Source of the DNA: Candidatus Acidiflorens stordalenmirensis | GTDB lineage: Bacteria; Acidobacteriota; Terriglobia; Terriglobales; Acidobacteriaceae | Assembly: GCA_003139995.1 (NCBI GenBank) | Contig: PLIC01000132.1 | Span: 4,900-68,899, forward strand | Direction: 5' to 3' | Length of the DNA: 64,000 nt | Notes under the pieces: generated by a model | Databases searched by the model: none | What the model was told of the DNA's origin: nothing | What the model saw: the letters and a program-made list of their open reading frames with translations, nothing else | Shown here: positions 7,557 to 16,397 of the stretch, in pieces | Position numbering within the stretch: position 1 is the first letter of the stretch | Layout of the letters: every line of letters starts with the position of its first letter | Program-made: the position numbers and the translations under genes

Positions 7557-9020
7557 CTACTTGCCGCCCTCAGGTTTCTTGCCATCGAACTTGCCCTTAT
7601 CCAGATACGGCACCGGGTTCACAGGACCCGTCGGCGCCTGGACACTGGGCGAAACCCGGTGCACCGTGCACAGAACCATCAATTCCGAGTTGCTCTTTTG
7701 GTTGCTCTTGCTCTTGAAGAAATTGCCGAGGATCGGGATGTCGCCCAGTCCCGGAATCTTGTTCCCAACATTTGTGACCCGGTTATCCATCAGGCCGGCG
7801 ATGACGAAGCTTTGGCCATCCTGCAGCTCGAACTCGGTCTCCGCCTTGCGCGTGCTGATGGCGGGTATGGTAGTTCCGGCAACCGTGACCGCGTCCGCGA
7901 AGTCCAGCGTACTCACCTCGGGAGCCACGTGCAGGTGGATGCTGCCGTTCGGCTGAATCACGGGCGTGAACTTCAGGCGCACGCCAAACTCGCGAAACTG
8001 AATGGTGACGGTTGCAATTCCGCTGGCGTTTTGCTGCGCGACGGGAAACGGAAATTCTCCTCCGGCCAGGAAACTGGCTTCCTTGCCATTGACCGCGACC
8101 AGGTTGGGCTCGGCCAGAATCTGCAAAAGATTTTGTGTCTTAAGGGCCTCGATCACTGCGCCCAGATGGACCTGAGGGTTAAAGAAGAACATGTTGAGTA
8201 CGTTCGATACCGTCGCCGCACTGGGAAATGGGCTGTTCGATCCCGTATCGCTGATGGTCCCGAGGCCGGTGACTCCGCCGAACTGGCCGGTGGTCGTGCT
8301 GCCGATGGTATTTGCAGCGCCGGTCGAAAGCAGATTGATGCCCATTTGGGTCAGCGCGCTGCGATCGACTTCCGCGAACTTGACTTCGAGCAGCACTTCC
8401 TCTGCCCCGACTGGGCCGAACGTCAGCACGTTCACGACATTCTTGGAATACGCCGAGGCAAGCGCGCCAGCATGCTTGGAGACGTCTTCGGTGGTGACGT
8501 GTCCGGAAAGAACAATTGCGTTACGCGAAGGCGTCACGTTGATCTGCTCGTCCGGGAAAAGCCGGTGCATTTCTTCCGAGGCCGCGGTGATATCGACATC
8601 CACCCGAAGATCGAAGCTGCGAGAGCGCTCCAGTTCGTCCCAGATCAGCAGTGAAACCTCGCCCGGAGCCAGTCCATTGACCAGGACTTGCGTTGGTGTG
8701 ACGACCAGCGCATCCGCCACCGCAGGGTCTGTTACCGAGACGCGCTTCAGTCGTTCGGTAGTGTTAATCAGAAGGGACTTACCCACCATCACGCGCAGCG
8801 GAGCCGCACCCGCGGTAACGCTCTGGTTGGGTGCAGACGCGGCCGTGGTGGAGGATTGCGCGGCGGGCGCATTGTCCTGGTTTTGAGGAGGAGCGTTCTG
8901 AGAAGAAGCCGAAGCCGTTGCCGAAGCGGCCGTTGCATTGCCGTCGGGAGCCACGGTGCGCGCGAACATCAGTGTCGCGCCGAGAATTGAAGCGGCTGCG
9001 ATGAACGTAAGAGCTTTCAT
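7557..9020 (-). CDS. rcpA: Tad pilus outer-membrane secretin RcpA/CpaC
   Basis: A 487-residue secretin counted from the ATG at 9020, where MKALTFIAAASILGATLMFA forms a signal peptide and an AGAGG-type ribosome site precedes the start. Upstream in-frame codons would put a hydrophilic stretch before the signal and are rejected. An Ala/Ser/Gln-rich linker is followed by the N-terminal secretin domain (LRVMVGKSLLINTTERLKRV), a BON-like part (INVTPSRNAIVLSGHV) and the C-terminal secretin domain with LLQILAEPNLVAVNG, FLAGGEFPFPV and VIAGLMDNRVT then GLGDIPILGNFF. It forms the outer-membrane channel for the pilus. Confidence 0.94.
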   Translation of the reverse strand: MKALTFIAAASILGATLMFARTVAPDGNATAASATASASSQNAPPQNQDNAPAAQSSTTAASAPNQSVTAGAAPLRVMVGKSLLINTTERLKRVSVTDPAVADALVVTPTQVLVNGLAPGEVSLLIWDELERSRSFDLRVDVDITAASEEMHRLFPDEQINVTPSRNAIVLSGHVTTEDVSKHAGALASAYSKNVVNVLTFGPVGAEEVLLEVKFAEVDRSALTQMGINLLSTGAANTIGSTTTGQFGGVTGLGTISDTGSNSPFPSAATVSNVLNMFFFNPQVHLGAVIEALKTQNLLQILAEPNLVAVNGKEASFLAGGEFPFPVAQQNASGIATVTIQFREFGVRLKFTPVIQPNGSIHLHVAPEVSTLDFADAVTVAGTTIPAISTRKAETEFELQDGQSFVIAGLMDNRVTNVGNKIPGLGDIPILGNFFKSKSNQKSNSELMVLCTVHRVSPSVQAPTGPVNPVPYLDKGKFDGKKPEGGK

Positions 9021-9096
9021 GAATTCGGACCTCTGCGAGGCTGCACGAGCAAATCCATCGAGGGCAGATCCATCATATGGAATGAGCGGCCGCGAA

Positions 9097-9951
9097 CTAT
9101 TGCGGTATTGCCGGCTCAAACTTGCTTTCTTCCCGTTTGCTGCCACGGATCATTTCTACCGCGTAGGGCGCTGGCGCAGGCGGCGGAACTTTCGCTGCCA
9201 CCTTGCGGACTTTCGACTTGGGCTCGGTCGCCACGGGTGTCTCGCCCAGGTACAGCGAACTTGTCCGCGTCGCGCTGATGCCTCCCTTTTTTGTGTCCAG
9301 CGGATTGCGCAAAGACAGCTGAATCCGTCCTTCCTGCGAAACCAGCGCCAGCTTCTGCGCGTCGTCCGGAGAAACCAGCAGCGTAATCACCGAGGCGGTT
9401 TGCGCGTCTGCAGAAGCGTTCCGGTCCAGGCTCTTGCCGGCGGCGATAACGGCGACGTTTTCGAGGACGGTGGTGGTTTGGCGCTCGTTGCCGCCGCCTT
9501 GATTACCGGTAGCCAGCACATCCACGCGCGTGCCCGGTTGCACGAAGCCCGCCACCGAAACCACGTCGTTGACGCGCACGGAAACCGCGCGCATTCCCTG
9601 CGGGATCATCGATGGCAGGCCAGCTCCCGCGTTCAACGCCGCCAGCTTGTTCGACAGAATAAATTCACCCTTGCTTATCGGCAGAACTGCGCCGCCGCGC
9701 TCCAGGACCTGCGATGTTCGGGAGAAGGCCCCAGGGGGAACCGCCGATTGCGGCAAAGTGATCACCCGGATATCGCGAGCATCCAACTTGGCTCCGACCT
9801 GAATATCGTTGGCAGCCACCACGACCGGAACTACGCGCTCATTGCTGCTTGAGCCTGGAGAGGTCCGCAGCTGGTTATAGACGGTAAAGGCGACGAGCAG
9901 GCCGACAGCCAGCGCCAAGCCTCCGATCATCAACAAGCGGCTTCGGTTCAT
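9097..9951 (-). CDS. cpaB: Flp pilus assembly protein CpaB/RcpC
   Basis: A 284-residue protein starting at the ATG at 9951, preceded by an aggagagga ribosome site; the longer frame up to 9981 has no such site. One N-terminal membrane helix (LLMIGGLALAVGLLVAFTVY) is followed by a SAF domain (VPVVVAANDIQVGAKLDARD, then ALPISKGEFI-type segment) and the RcpC/CpaB domain with MRAVSVRVNDVVSVAGFVQPG. A proline- and lysine-rich tail follows. The protein is thought to sit in the periplasm and help the secretin channel. It lies between flp and rcpA, as expected. Confidence 0.92.
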   Translation of the reverse strand: MNRSRLLMIGGLALAVGLLVAFTVYNQLRTSPGSSSNERVVPVVVAANDIQVGAKLDARDIRVITLPQSAVPPGAFSRTSQVLERGGAVLPISKGEFILSNKLAALNAGAGLPSMIPQGMRAVSVRVNDVVSVAGFVQPGTRVDVLATGNQGGGNERQTTTVLENVAVIAAGKSLDRNASADAQTASVITLLVSPDDAQKLALVSQEGRIQLSLRNPLDTKKGGISATRTSSLYLGETPVATEPKSKVRKVAAKVPPPAPAPYAVEMIRGSKREESKFEPAIPQ

Positions 9952-10041
9952 TCCTCTCCTTCCGGACAACGCCGGACTCATTCGTCGCCACGGCGAACTT
10001 GTCTCTCCGCGTGTGCGACGTACTTCTAAGGTTGCGGCGTC

Positions 10042-10209
10042 CTACTGTGCGATTTGGCTGGCCACCGACGAAAACACATTGTTCGCATTGCCGCCGATCA
10101 GGCGGATGGTGCCGATCACGATCACCAAAATCACGGCCAGCATCACGGCGTATTCCGCGATGTCCTGCCCTTCCTCATTACGCCACAAAACCTTAGCCAA
10201 ATTAGTCAT
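10042..10209 (-). CDS. flp: Flp-type pilin (major Tad pilus subunit)
   Basis: A 55-residue prepilin. It begins MTNLAKVLWRNEEGQDIAEY, followed by a hydrophobic helix (AVMLAVILVIVIGTIRLIGG) and a short tail ending ASQIAQ. Cleavage after Gly15 by a prepilin peptidase would place Glu20 at position +5 and Tyr next to it, the Flp hallmark (G-x4-EY). The gene is first in the tad operon on the minus strand, 90 bases upstream of cpaB. Its size is normal for Flp. No prepilin peptidase (TadV) gene is visible in the window, so processing must be encoded elsewhere. Confidence 0.93.
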   Translation of the reverse strand: MTNLAKVLWRNEEGQDIAEYAVMLAVILVIVIGTIRLIGGNANNVFSSVASQIAQ

Positions 10210-10281
10210 TCTAGACTCCTTCGGGCTTTGCGCTAGACACTCCCAATCTGGGACGAGCGTTGGAACCAGTTCCTATTCGCC

Positions 10282-11874
10282 TTAGTTTCGCAGATTCGGG
10301 ATGGCTCTGGGAAACATTTTTTCACTTTCGTAACCCCCACGGGCAATGGGCCTCTGGAAAATGCCAGCATTTTCAACGGCGGACTGCGTCCGGAGCAGGA
10401 GGATCGCCTTCGAATCGCTCAATGCAGCATGCCAATTGGGATCGAGAAGGAGGGCTTGCGCCAGCGCGCAGGCAGGGGGAACAAGCACCGCCTCAACTTT
10501 CCAACTGTCAAGAACTTCTCGCCAGCCGGTCCGGAGCTGCACCGCAGTCGTAAACTGGCCCAGGAGATCGTCGCCATAGAGGTCCGCGCGGCCGTCCACA
10601 AATACGCGATATTCGGGATAAAGCTTCCAGATCGCATAGCCTCCCCAGTCATAGTAAACAAAGATTCTTCCGGGATGGTCGCCGGTCTGCAAGAGCGCGA
10701 CCGCTTTTTGGGGATACTGCTCCGCCTCGCGAGCGTCTTGGCTGCGGGCAAGACTCACCCACTTCGCCAATGCAAACACTGCCATCAGAATGACAACCGC
10801 CCCGTTGAAAAGTCGCCGGAACCGCGAAGAGATGAGTGCCCCACGTCTCGCGTTTTCCGAAAGCCTGCCTGGAGCGCCAGTCGAAGGGTGGGTCTTTTCG
10901 CCGCAATCGCCTCTAGCCGCCGGGAGAGCCGCGGCGATCACCGGTATCGCCAGCAAAACGAAAATTGGAATGTGGCGGACGGCGTCCAAAGCCGCGAAAG
11001 AAGTAAGGATCAGGGGTACGATGACACGCCCCTTGGGCCGTGAGCGGGAACTGGCGAGTGCGGTCAGAACCAACAGCCATACCAATAAAAATGGGCGATA
11101 GAGCCATTCATGAAAATCCGGTGAGTGCCACTCGCCAATAAACGACCGCATCGCGGGCGAGCGCAAAGTATCGAACGGATAACGATAGAGTTGAGCGCCG
11201 CTGGGATTGAGAGGCACGAGCGCCAAACAAACCAGCAGAAGCAGTAACACTCGCAGGAGGACGGGCCGCGCCTGCCGCCAGGGCGTGTTGCCGACGGCTG
11301 TCTCCATAATTAGGCCGACACCATACGCCAACAACAGCGCCGGGCCGAGCGCGAATCCGGCGTGCAGGTTCACCCATAGGAGAAACAGCGGTGGTATCCA
11401 AAACAGGAGCGTGGGCCGATCCTCGCCACGTTCGACCAGCCATAGAAGCAGGCTAGCCAGCGTGAAGGTGAACATCTGCGGCCGCACGCCCCAGCAGGGA
11501 GCCGAAGCCAAAGCGCCGCAGACCGTCGCCGCGGCTGCCCACTGCCTCTTTCCGGGACAACGCAGATAGAGCAGCATAAAGCCAGCCGTCGTAACCATCG
11601 CGGAGAACACGATCAGCGCACGGGCGCCACCGTGTTTCCAGAGTTCGTAAAACACGACCTCCGACAACCACTCATGCGACACCCAGGCGTGCCCGGCACG
11701 AGTGAAGGAAAAAGGGTCGGAATGGGGAACGTAGCCGGTTTCCAATATCCACTGCCCGGTGCGCAGATGCCACCAGAGATCGGGAGCGACTGCCGGGCGC
11801 GCCGTCATGCCGAACAACCCGAGGAGTAACACGGCCGGGAAGACGTTTGATAGGGAAAGCTCGCGGGCTCTCAC
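10282..11874 (-). CDS. multi-pass membrane protein, GT-C glycosyltransferase-like
   Basis: A 530-residue protein with about ten to twelve hydrophobic segments. The first extracytoplasmic loop contains PDLWWHLRTGQWILETG and a later one VSHEWLSEVVFYELWKHGG. Such acidic/His loops near the N-terminus resemble lipid-linked sugar-dependent GT-C enzymes. A large C-terminal soluble part follows (about 390-530) with YYDWGGYAIWKLYPEYRVFVDGR, common in a widespread uncharacterised acidobacterial family. The start is a GTG at 11874. It is next to the tad operon on the same strand but 73 bases from flp. Substrate unknown. Confidence 0.75.
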   Translation of the reverse strand: MRARELSLSNVFPAVLLLGLFGMTARPAVAPDLWWHLRTGQWILETGYVPHSDPFSFTRAGHAWVSHEWLSEVVFYELWKHGGARALIVFSAMVTTAGFMLLYLRCPGKRQWAAAATVCGALASAPCWGVRPQMFTFTLASLLLWLVERGEDRPTLLFWIPPLFLLWVNLHAGFALGPALLLAYGVGLIMETAVGNTPWRQARPVLLRVLLLLLVCLALVPLNPSGAQLYRYPFDTLRSPAMRSFIGEWHSPDFHEWLYRPFLLVWLLVLTALASSRSRPKGRVIVPLILTSFAALDAVRHIPIFVLLAIPVIAAALPAARGDCGEKTHPSTGAPGRLSENARRGALISSRFRRLFNGAVVILMAVFALAKWVSLARSQDAREAEQYPQKAVALLQTGDHPGRIFVYYDWGGYAIWKLYPEYRVFVDGRADLYGDDLLGQFTTAVQLRTGWREVLDSWKVEAVLVPPACALAQALLLDPNWHAALSDSKAILLLRTQSAVENAGIFQRPIARGGYESEKMFPRAIPNLRN

Positions 11875-11970
11875 GTTGAGCGATCATACCCCAAACTCGA
11901 AAATGCTTCCGGTCGATCCCGAGATTTATTTTGTGCGTTTGCTGGCTGACGATAGAATCCAGGGTCAGCA

Positions 11971-13203
11971 ATGATGGGAAGCAAACTCAAGGCTCGCTAT
12001 CGCTTTGTCGCGGCTTTTCTGCTCGCCATGGTGGTCGCGAACGGAGTCGAATTCTGGCAACAGCGCGCCCGAATCGCGGCGGCGTACGGAGATTTTTCCG
12101 CCTTGTATACCTCTGGCTTAATGCTACGGCAGGGAAAGGGGAGGCTCCTCTACGACCGGCACGAACAGTGGAGGGTCCAGCAGGAGTTTGCCCCGAACGT
12201 TGACATTCGCCAAGGCCCGATGCCGTTCATCCGGCCTCCGTTTGAGGCGCTCGTCTTCCTTCCGTTGGCGTACTTTCCCTATCCCGTGGCGCTTGCGATC
12301 TGGTCGTTAGCCAAGTTCGTTCTATTGTGGCTCACCGCATGGGTATTGCCCCGCCAGCACCCCTTTACTCGAATCTATCCGTTATGGTTGGAAGTTGTGC
12401 TTTGTCTGGGATTCTTTCCCGTATTCCTCGATCTATTCCAGGGGCAGGACGCCATCCTCTTGCTGTTGATCGTTGCGGCAACCCTGAATCGCATGCAGTC
12501 CCGAAAAGACGTTGTTGCCGGCGTCATCCTTGCGTTAGGGCTCTTCAAATTTCACTTGGTGGTGCCGATCGCGATCATGCTTTGGCTTGCCGGACGAGCC
12601 CGCATCCTCGCCGGATTCCTGCCGGGGGCTGCCGCACTCGTGGCGCTTTCCTGCGTGATTTCGGGTGCGGATGTCCTGTCCGCCTACCCCGCGTACCTCC
12701 TCAACCTGAATCGCGCGACCGGCGTCGGAGTCGTGACGGCACAGAGTATGCCGAATCTCCGCGGCCTGCTCACCGCATTTCTCGGACGCGCGCCGTATCC
12801 CGGTCCGATCCACTGGCTGCTCTTGCCCGCCGCCGTTGCCGCCATCGTGCTCACGGCCCGCCTTTGGAGGCGCCTGATGAACACGGACTTTTCGGGTCTT
12901 GCGTTAGGTTACTGCCTGGCCTTGCTGATCGCTATCCTGACCAGCTATTACGCCTATACTTATGACATGACCTTACTGATAGTTCCGCTGCTTCTGCTCG
13001 GCGGCGGATTCCTCGATCAAGCCGGGTTGCCGCCCCTCCCGCGGCGCATGATCGCTGGTGGATTGCTGCTGGTGATCTTCACCCCCTTGTACTGGGCGCT
13101 GATCCTTCGACTCGATTGCCCCTATCTTCTCGTTGTTCCGATGTTCATTCTGGCGCTCGGAATCTGGAGTGTGATGCGGCAGTCTCTGCCCGCAACCACG
13201 TAG
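11971..13203 (+). CDS. GT87-type (DUF2029) membrane glycosyltransferase
   Basis: A 410-residue polytopic protein with around ten hydrophobic segments. The N-terminal loop has DFSALYTSGLMLRQGKGRLLYD, and a later one FFPVFLDLFQGQDAILLLL. This arrangement (D-F-x-x-x-Y after the first helix, Q-G-Q/D in the middle) is typical of DUF2029/GT87 proteins. These use polyprenyl-phosphate sugars to extend extracytoplasmic glycans, for instance mannan in actinobacteria. It is divergent from the gene at 10282 and is followed by a second GT87-like gene. The acceptor is unknown. Confidence 0.8.
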   Translation: MMGSKLKARYRFVAAFLLAMVVANGVEFWQQRARIAAAYGDFSALYTSGLMLRQGKGRLLYDRHEQWRVQQEFAPNVDIRQGPMPFIRPPFEALVFLPLAYFPYPVALAIWSLAKFVLLWLTAWVLPRQHPFTRIYPLWLEVVLCLGFFPVFLDLFQGQDAILLLLIVAATLNRMQSRKDVVAGVILALGLFKFHLVVPIAIMLWLAGRARILAGFLPGAAALVALSCVISGADVLSAYPAYLLNLNRATGVGVVTAQSMPNLRGLLTAFLGRAPYPGPIHWLLLPAAVAAIVLTARLWRRLMNTDFSGLALGYCLALLIAILTSYYAYTYDMTLLIVPLLLLGGGFLDQAGLPPLPRRMIAGGLLLVIFTPLYWALILRLDCPYLLVVPMFILALGIWSVMRQSLPATT

Positions 13204-13300
13204 CTCAGAGCGGTCCCCGCTCCGCCGCAATGGCGAAATTTCCGATTGGACGAGAAATGTTTACGGGAGCGTTGTAATATCCAGATTCTCAGATTCCGCG

Positions 13301-14605
13301 ATGAGACCAAACATTTCCCACAAGCCGCTCTGGCTGGCTCTCGCTGCCGCGCTCTGCGCGGCGGGTATGTGGACTTACGTCAACCGCGTGTTGATCCCGT
13401 ATCAGATCTCCGATGCCGCTACGCGCGGCCGGCCGCGCGGCAATCTTTCTGATCTTTATCCTCGTTGGGTCGGCGCGAAGGAACTGCTCCTCCACGGACG
13501 CGATCCCTACAGCGCGGAAGTCACCTGCGAAATTCAAGCCGGCTACTACGGTCGTCCACTCGACCCGTCTCGTCCCAATGACCCGAGGGATGAGCAGGGG
13601 TTCGCCTATCCAGTCTATGTGGCTTTTTTCCTCGCCCCAACGATTGGATTGCCTTTCGCAATCGTCCAGAGAGCCTTCTTCTGGATACTGGTTGTTCTCA
13701 CCGCCGCCAGCACACTGCTCTGGCTCCGAGTCTTGCGCTTCTCTGCGCCGCCCTGGACCCAAATCAGCCTGCTTGCGCTGACGTTGGGCAGTCTGGGCGT
13801 GGTGCAAGGGCTAAAGCTCCAACAGATGGGCCTTTTAGTCGCCGGCCTGATGGCCATCGCGATCGCGCTTCTCGTAACTGATCACGCGGTCGCCGCCGGA
13901 GTCCTACTGGCTTTGGCGAGCATGAAACCGCAATTCGTATTGCTGTTACTGTTGGGGCTCGCCGTCTGGACCGTCCGGGATTGGCGGCACCGTTATCGCT
14001 GGGCTGTTTCATTTCTGGTCCCTATGACCATCTTGACGGCGGCCTCGGAGTGGTACCTGCCGCATTGGATTCCCAGCTTCTGGCACGCGGTTCGCGAATA
14101 CCAGGTTTACACCGGGGCAATATCGGTGCTGGACAGCTTGATTGGCACGCCCTGGAGCCGGGCTCTCGAACTTCTGGCGTTCGCAGCCATGATGGGAGTT
14201 TGCTGGAGAGAGCGTCGGCAAGGCGCGAGCACCGGCTCCTTTGCCTTCACGCTTAGCCTGGTGTTGGCCACGACCATCCTCCTGGTGCCCACCAGTTCCC
14301 CAAACTATCAGGTGCTCTTGATTCCGGCGTTGCTGGTACTGGCCAACGAGCGCCGGACGATTTGGCGGAGAGGTATCGCCAACCGCGTCCTCTTCGCGAT
14401 CACGGCCGGCACGGTTCTCTGGCCGTGGCTCGCGAGCACAGCCTTGGCGGGCCTGTCCTTCGTTTTGCCGCAGCAGACGGTCGAGCGAGCCTGGGCAGTT
14501 CCTTTCTGGACGGTCATCCAGATCCCGGTTGGAGTGGTTGCCTTAATGCTGATCCATTATTACCAAACGACTTTTGCCACTCGCCCAAAGCCGGACACGT
14601 CGTAG
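13301..14605 (+). CDS. GT87-type (DUF2029) membrane glycosyltransferase
   Basis: A 434-residue polytopic protein related to its upstream neighbour. The first loop reads LSDLYPRWVGAKELLLHGRDPY and the middle has GVVQGLKLQQMGLLVAGLMA followed by ASMKPQFVLLLLLGL. The MKPQ motif in a membrane segment is characteristic of DUF2029/GT87. A lipid-linked sugar transferase of the cytoplasmic membrane is inferred. It lies 97 bases after the previous gene, and the pair may form one transcription unit. The 3' end overlaps no other likely gene, because the next protein starts at 14664. Confidence 0.8.
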   Translation: MRPNISHKPLWLALAAALCAAGMWTYVNRVLIPYQISDAATRGRPRGNLSDLYPRWVGAKELLLHGRDPYSAEVTCEIQAGYYGRPLDPSRPNDPRDEQGFAYPVYVAFFLAPTIGLPFAIVQRAFFWILVVLTAASTLLWLRVLRFSAPPWTQISLLALTLGSLGVVQGLKLQQMGLLVAGLMAIAIALLVTDHAVAAGVLLALASMKPQFVLLLLLGLAVWTVRDWRHRYRWAVSFLVPMTILTAASEWYLPHWIPSFWHAVREYQVYTGAISVLDSLIGTPWSRALELLAFAAMMGVCWRERRQGASTGSFAFTLSLVLATTILLVPTSSPNYQVLLIPALLVLANERRTIWRRGIANRVLFAITAGTVLWPWLASTALAGLSFVLPQQTVERAWAVPFWTVIQIPVGVVALMLIHYYQTTFATRPKPDTS

Positions 14606-14663
14606 AATGCTTTGGAGCCCGTGTCACGTGTGGGCACGATGGCCGCAGGAGAATCCAGAGTAT

Positions 14664-16316
14664 ATGTCGGCTTCGTCGCATACGGGCATATCGAGCGTCT
14701 TTCCCATCGCGATCTTCGTGACGGGGAACGATCAGCAGACGCTGTCGCTGAATCACACTCCTTACACCGTGGGCCGCAAGGTGGATCGCGACCTGGTGAT
14801 CGCCGATCCGCGCGTGTCTCGCGAGCACGCTTCCATCGTTTCAGAAAACGGCGAGTTTTTTGTCGTAGACCTGGGCAGCAAACACGGCACCTTCGTCAAT
14901 GGCGAGAAGGTTGACCGCCACAAGCTGCAACGCAACGACCGGCTGGAATTTGGCGCGCGCGATGGGGCTTACCTGGTCTTCCACCCGCTGCAGACGACCT
15001 CGAACACGGCGCGGGAGTTCCTGAGCCAGATCTCGGGCATCCAGATCGCGCCGGAAGCCAGCGACTTCGAGAAGCTCACGCTGTTCATGGACGCGGCGCG
15101 CAAGCTCAACACCATCGGCGTGCTCGATGAAATCCTGGTTACGCTGCTCGACGCCACGCTGAAGCTAACCCGCGCCGAACGCGGATACATCTTCCTGCGC
15201 GACATCGACGGAAACCTGACGCTCGCCGCCGGGCGTAACTCGAAGGGCGAGCCGCTGCTCGACGACAAAACGATTTCTCGATCCGTCCTTGAAGGCGCCT
15301 TGAGCTCGAACTCCGAATATCTGGTCACCGACACAAGTCAGATGCTCGATGTGAAGGAGCGGCAAAGCATCGTCGCTTTTGACCTGCGAACCGTGATCTG
15401 TATGCCGTTGCGCAAGCCGCTCGTGCAAGCCACCCGCGCCGAGCAACCGGCCGGTGGGGAAGTAATGGGCGCGCTTTATGTCGATTCGCGCTTCGCCTCG
15501 CGCGATATCGCCGGCGTAAGCAAAGATATTCTGCGAGCGATCGCGACGGAAGCGGCCCAGTTGGTCGAGAATGCGCGCCTCGTGCAGGCCGAAGAAGCCG
15601 GTCGCCGTTATCAGCAGGAACTGTCGATCGCAGCGTCCATACAGCAGCGTCTGTTAGCGGTAACTCTGCCCGAAGTTTCTTTTGCGCGGGTGAACGGACG
15701 CAACCTGTCTTGTAAAGAAATCGGAGGCGACTTCTTCGAAGCCGTGAACACGCCCGAAGGCTTGGCCGTCGTTCTCGCCGACGTCAGCGGCAAGGGAGTC
15801 TCGGCCGCTCTGCTGGCTTCCATTCTCCAGGGCATGGTTTACTCGCAGCTCATTTCGGGTATGCCGCTCACGGAAATCGTCGCGGCGGTCAATCGCTTCT
15901 TCACCTACAAACACATCGGTGAGAAATACGCGACCATGATCATTACGCGCCTGCGCAACGACGGCGATCTCGAATACGTCAACTGCGGACATATTCCGCC
16001 GGTGTGGATCTGCGGCAATAATAATGAAGTGCTGCGGCCATCCCACGGCAACCTACCTGTAGGTCTACTGGCGGACGCGACTTACTCGAGCGATCGTTGC
16101 CAGATGAGGCCGGGGGATAGGATGATCCTGGTGACCGACGGCGTTACCGAAGCCGAGAACGCCGGCGGAGATATGTTCGACAGCGAACGCCTCGAACTTG
16201 TGGCCGGCAAGAGCGCTTCGATGGAAGACGTCTTCACCGCCGTCGCCGATTTTTGCGGAGGCACTCCGCTAAACGACGATTGCACCGTAGTCGAACTCTG
16301 CTATACGGGCAGCTAA
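14664..16316 (+). CDS. FHA-GAF-SpoIIE (RsbU-type) serine phosphatase
   Basis: A 550-residue signalling protein. The ATG at 14664 is preceded by a caggag site, and upstream codons look non-coding. Residues 30-95 form an FHA domain, which binds phosphothreonine (VGRK 36-39, SREH 52-55, GSKHGTFVNG 71-80). Residues about 145-335 form a GAF sensor domain. Residues about 345-548 are a PP2C/SpoIIE phosphatase with GGDFFEAV, VLADVSGKGVSAALLAS and a C-terminal DDCTVVEL metal motif. Such proteins dephosphorylate anti-sigma antagonists in partner-switching pathways. No partner kinase or antagonist gene is adjacent. Confidence 0.92.
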   Translation: MSASSHTGISSVFPIAIFVTGNDQQTLSLNHTPYTVGRKVDRDLVIADPRVSREHASIVSENGEFFVVDLGSKHGTFVNGEKVDRHKLQRNDRLEFGARDGAYLVFHPLQTTSNTAREFLSQISGIQIAPEASDFEKLTLFMDAARKLNTIGVLDEILVTLLDATLKLTRAERGYIFLRDIDGNLTLAAGRNSKGEPLLDDKTISRSVLEGALSSNSEYLVTDTSQMLDVKERQSIVAFDLRTVICMPLRKPLVQATRAEQPAGGEVMGALYVDSRFASRDIAGVSKDILRAIATEAAQLVENARLVQAEEAGRRYQQELSIAASIQQRLLAVTLPEVSFARVNGRNLSCKEIGGDFFEAVNTPEGLAVVLADVSGKGVSAALLASILQGMVYSQLISGMPLTEIVAAVNRFFTYKHIGEKYATMIITRLRNDGDLEYVNCGHIPPVWICGNNNEVLRPSHGNLPVGLLADATYSSDRCQMRPGDRMILVTDGVTEAENAGGDMFDSERLELVAGKSASMEDVFTAVADFCGGTPLNDDCTVVELCYTGS

Positions 16317-16326
16317 GGTTTTGCTT

Positions 16327-16361
16327 GTGTGGGGACGGGCGCCTCGCCCGTCCAAGCCGAG
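16327..16361 (+). repeat. GGGACGGGCG-CCT-CGCCCGTCC hairpin repeat, copy A
   Basis: The sequence gtgtggggacgggcgcctcg then cccgtccaagccgag forms a hairpin (gacgggcg/cgcccgtc). A second copy at 18400-18459 is interrupted by another repeat. A related hairpin is at 22441-22462. Confidence 0.7.
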
Positions 16362-16397
16362 TGCAGCTCGGCGAGGTCTCGATCGCGTACAGCGATC

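Noticed and set aside
7659-8654. Plus-strand open frame opposite the secretin gene
   Set aside because: The secretin on the minus strand has clear domains; this frame does not.
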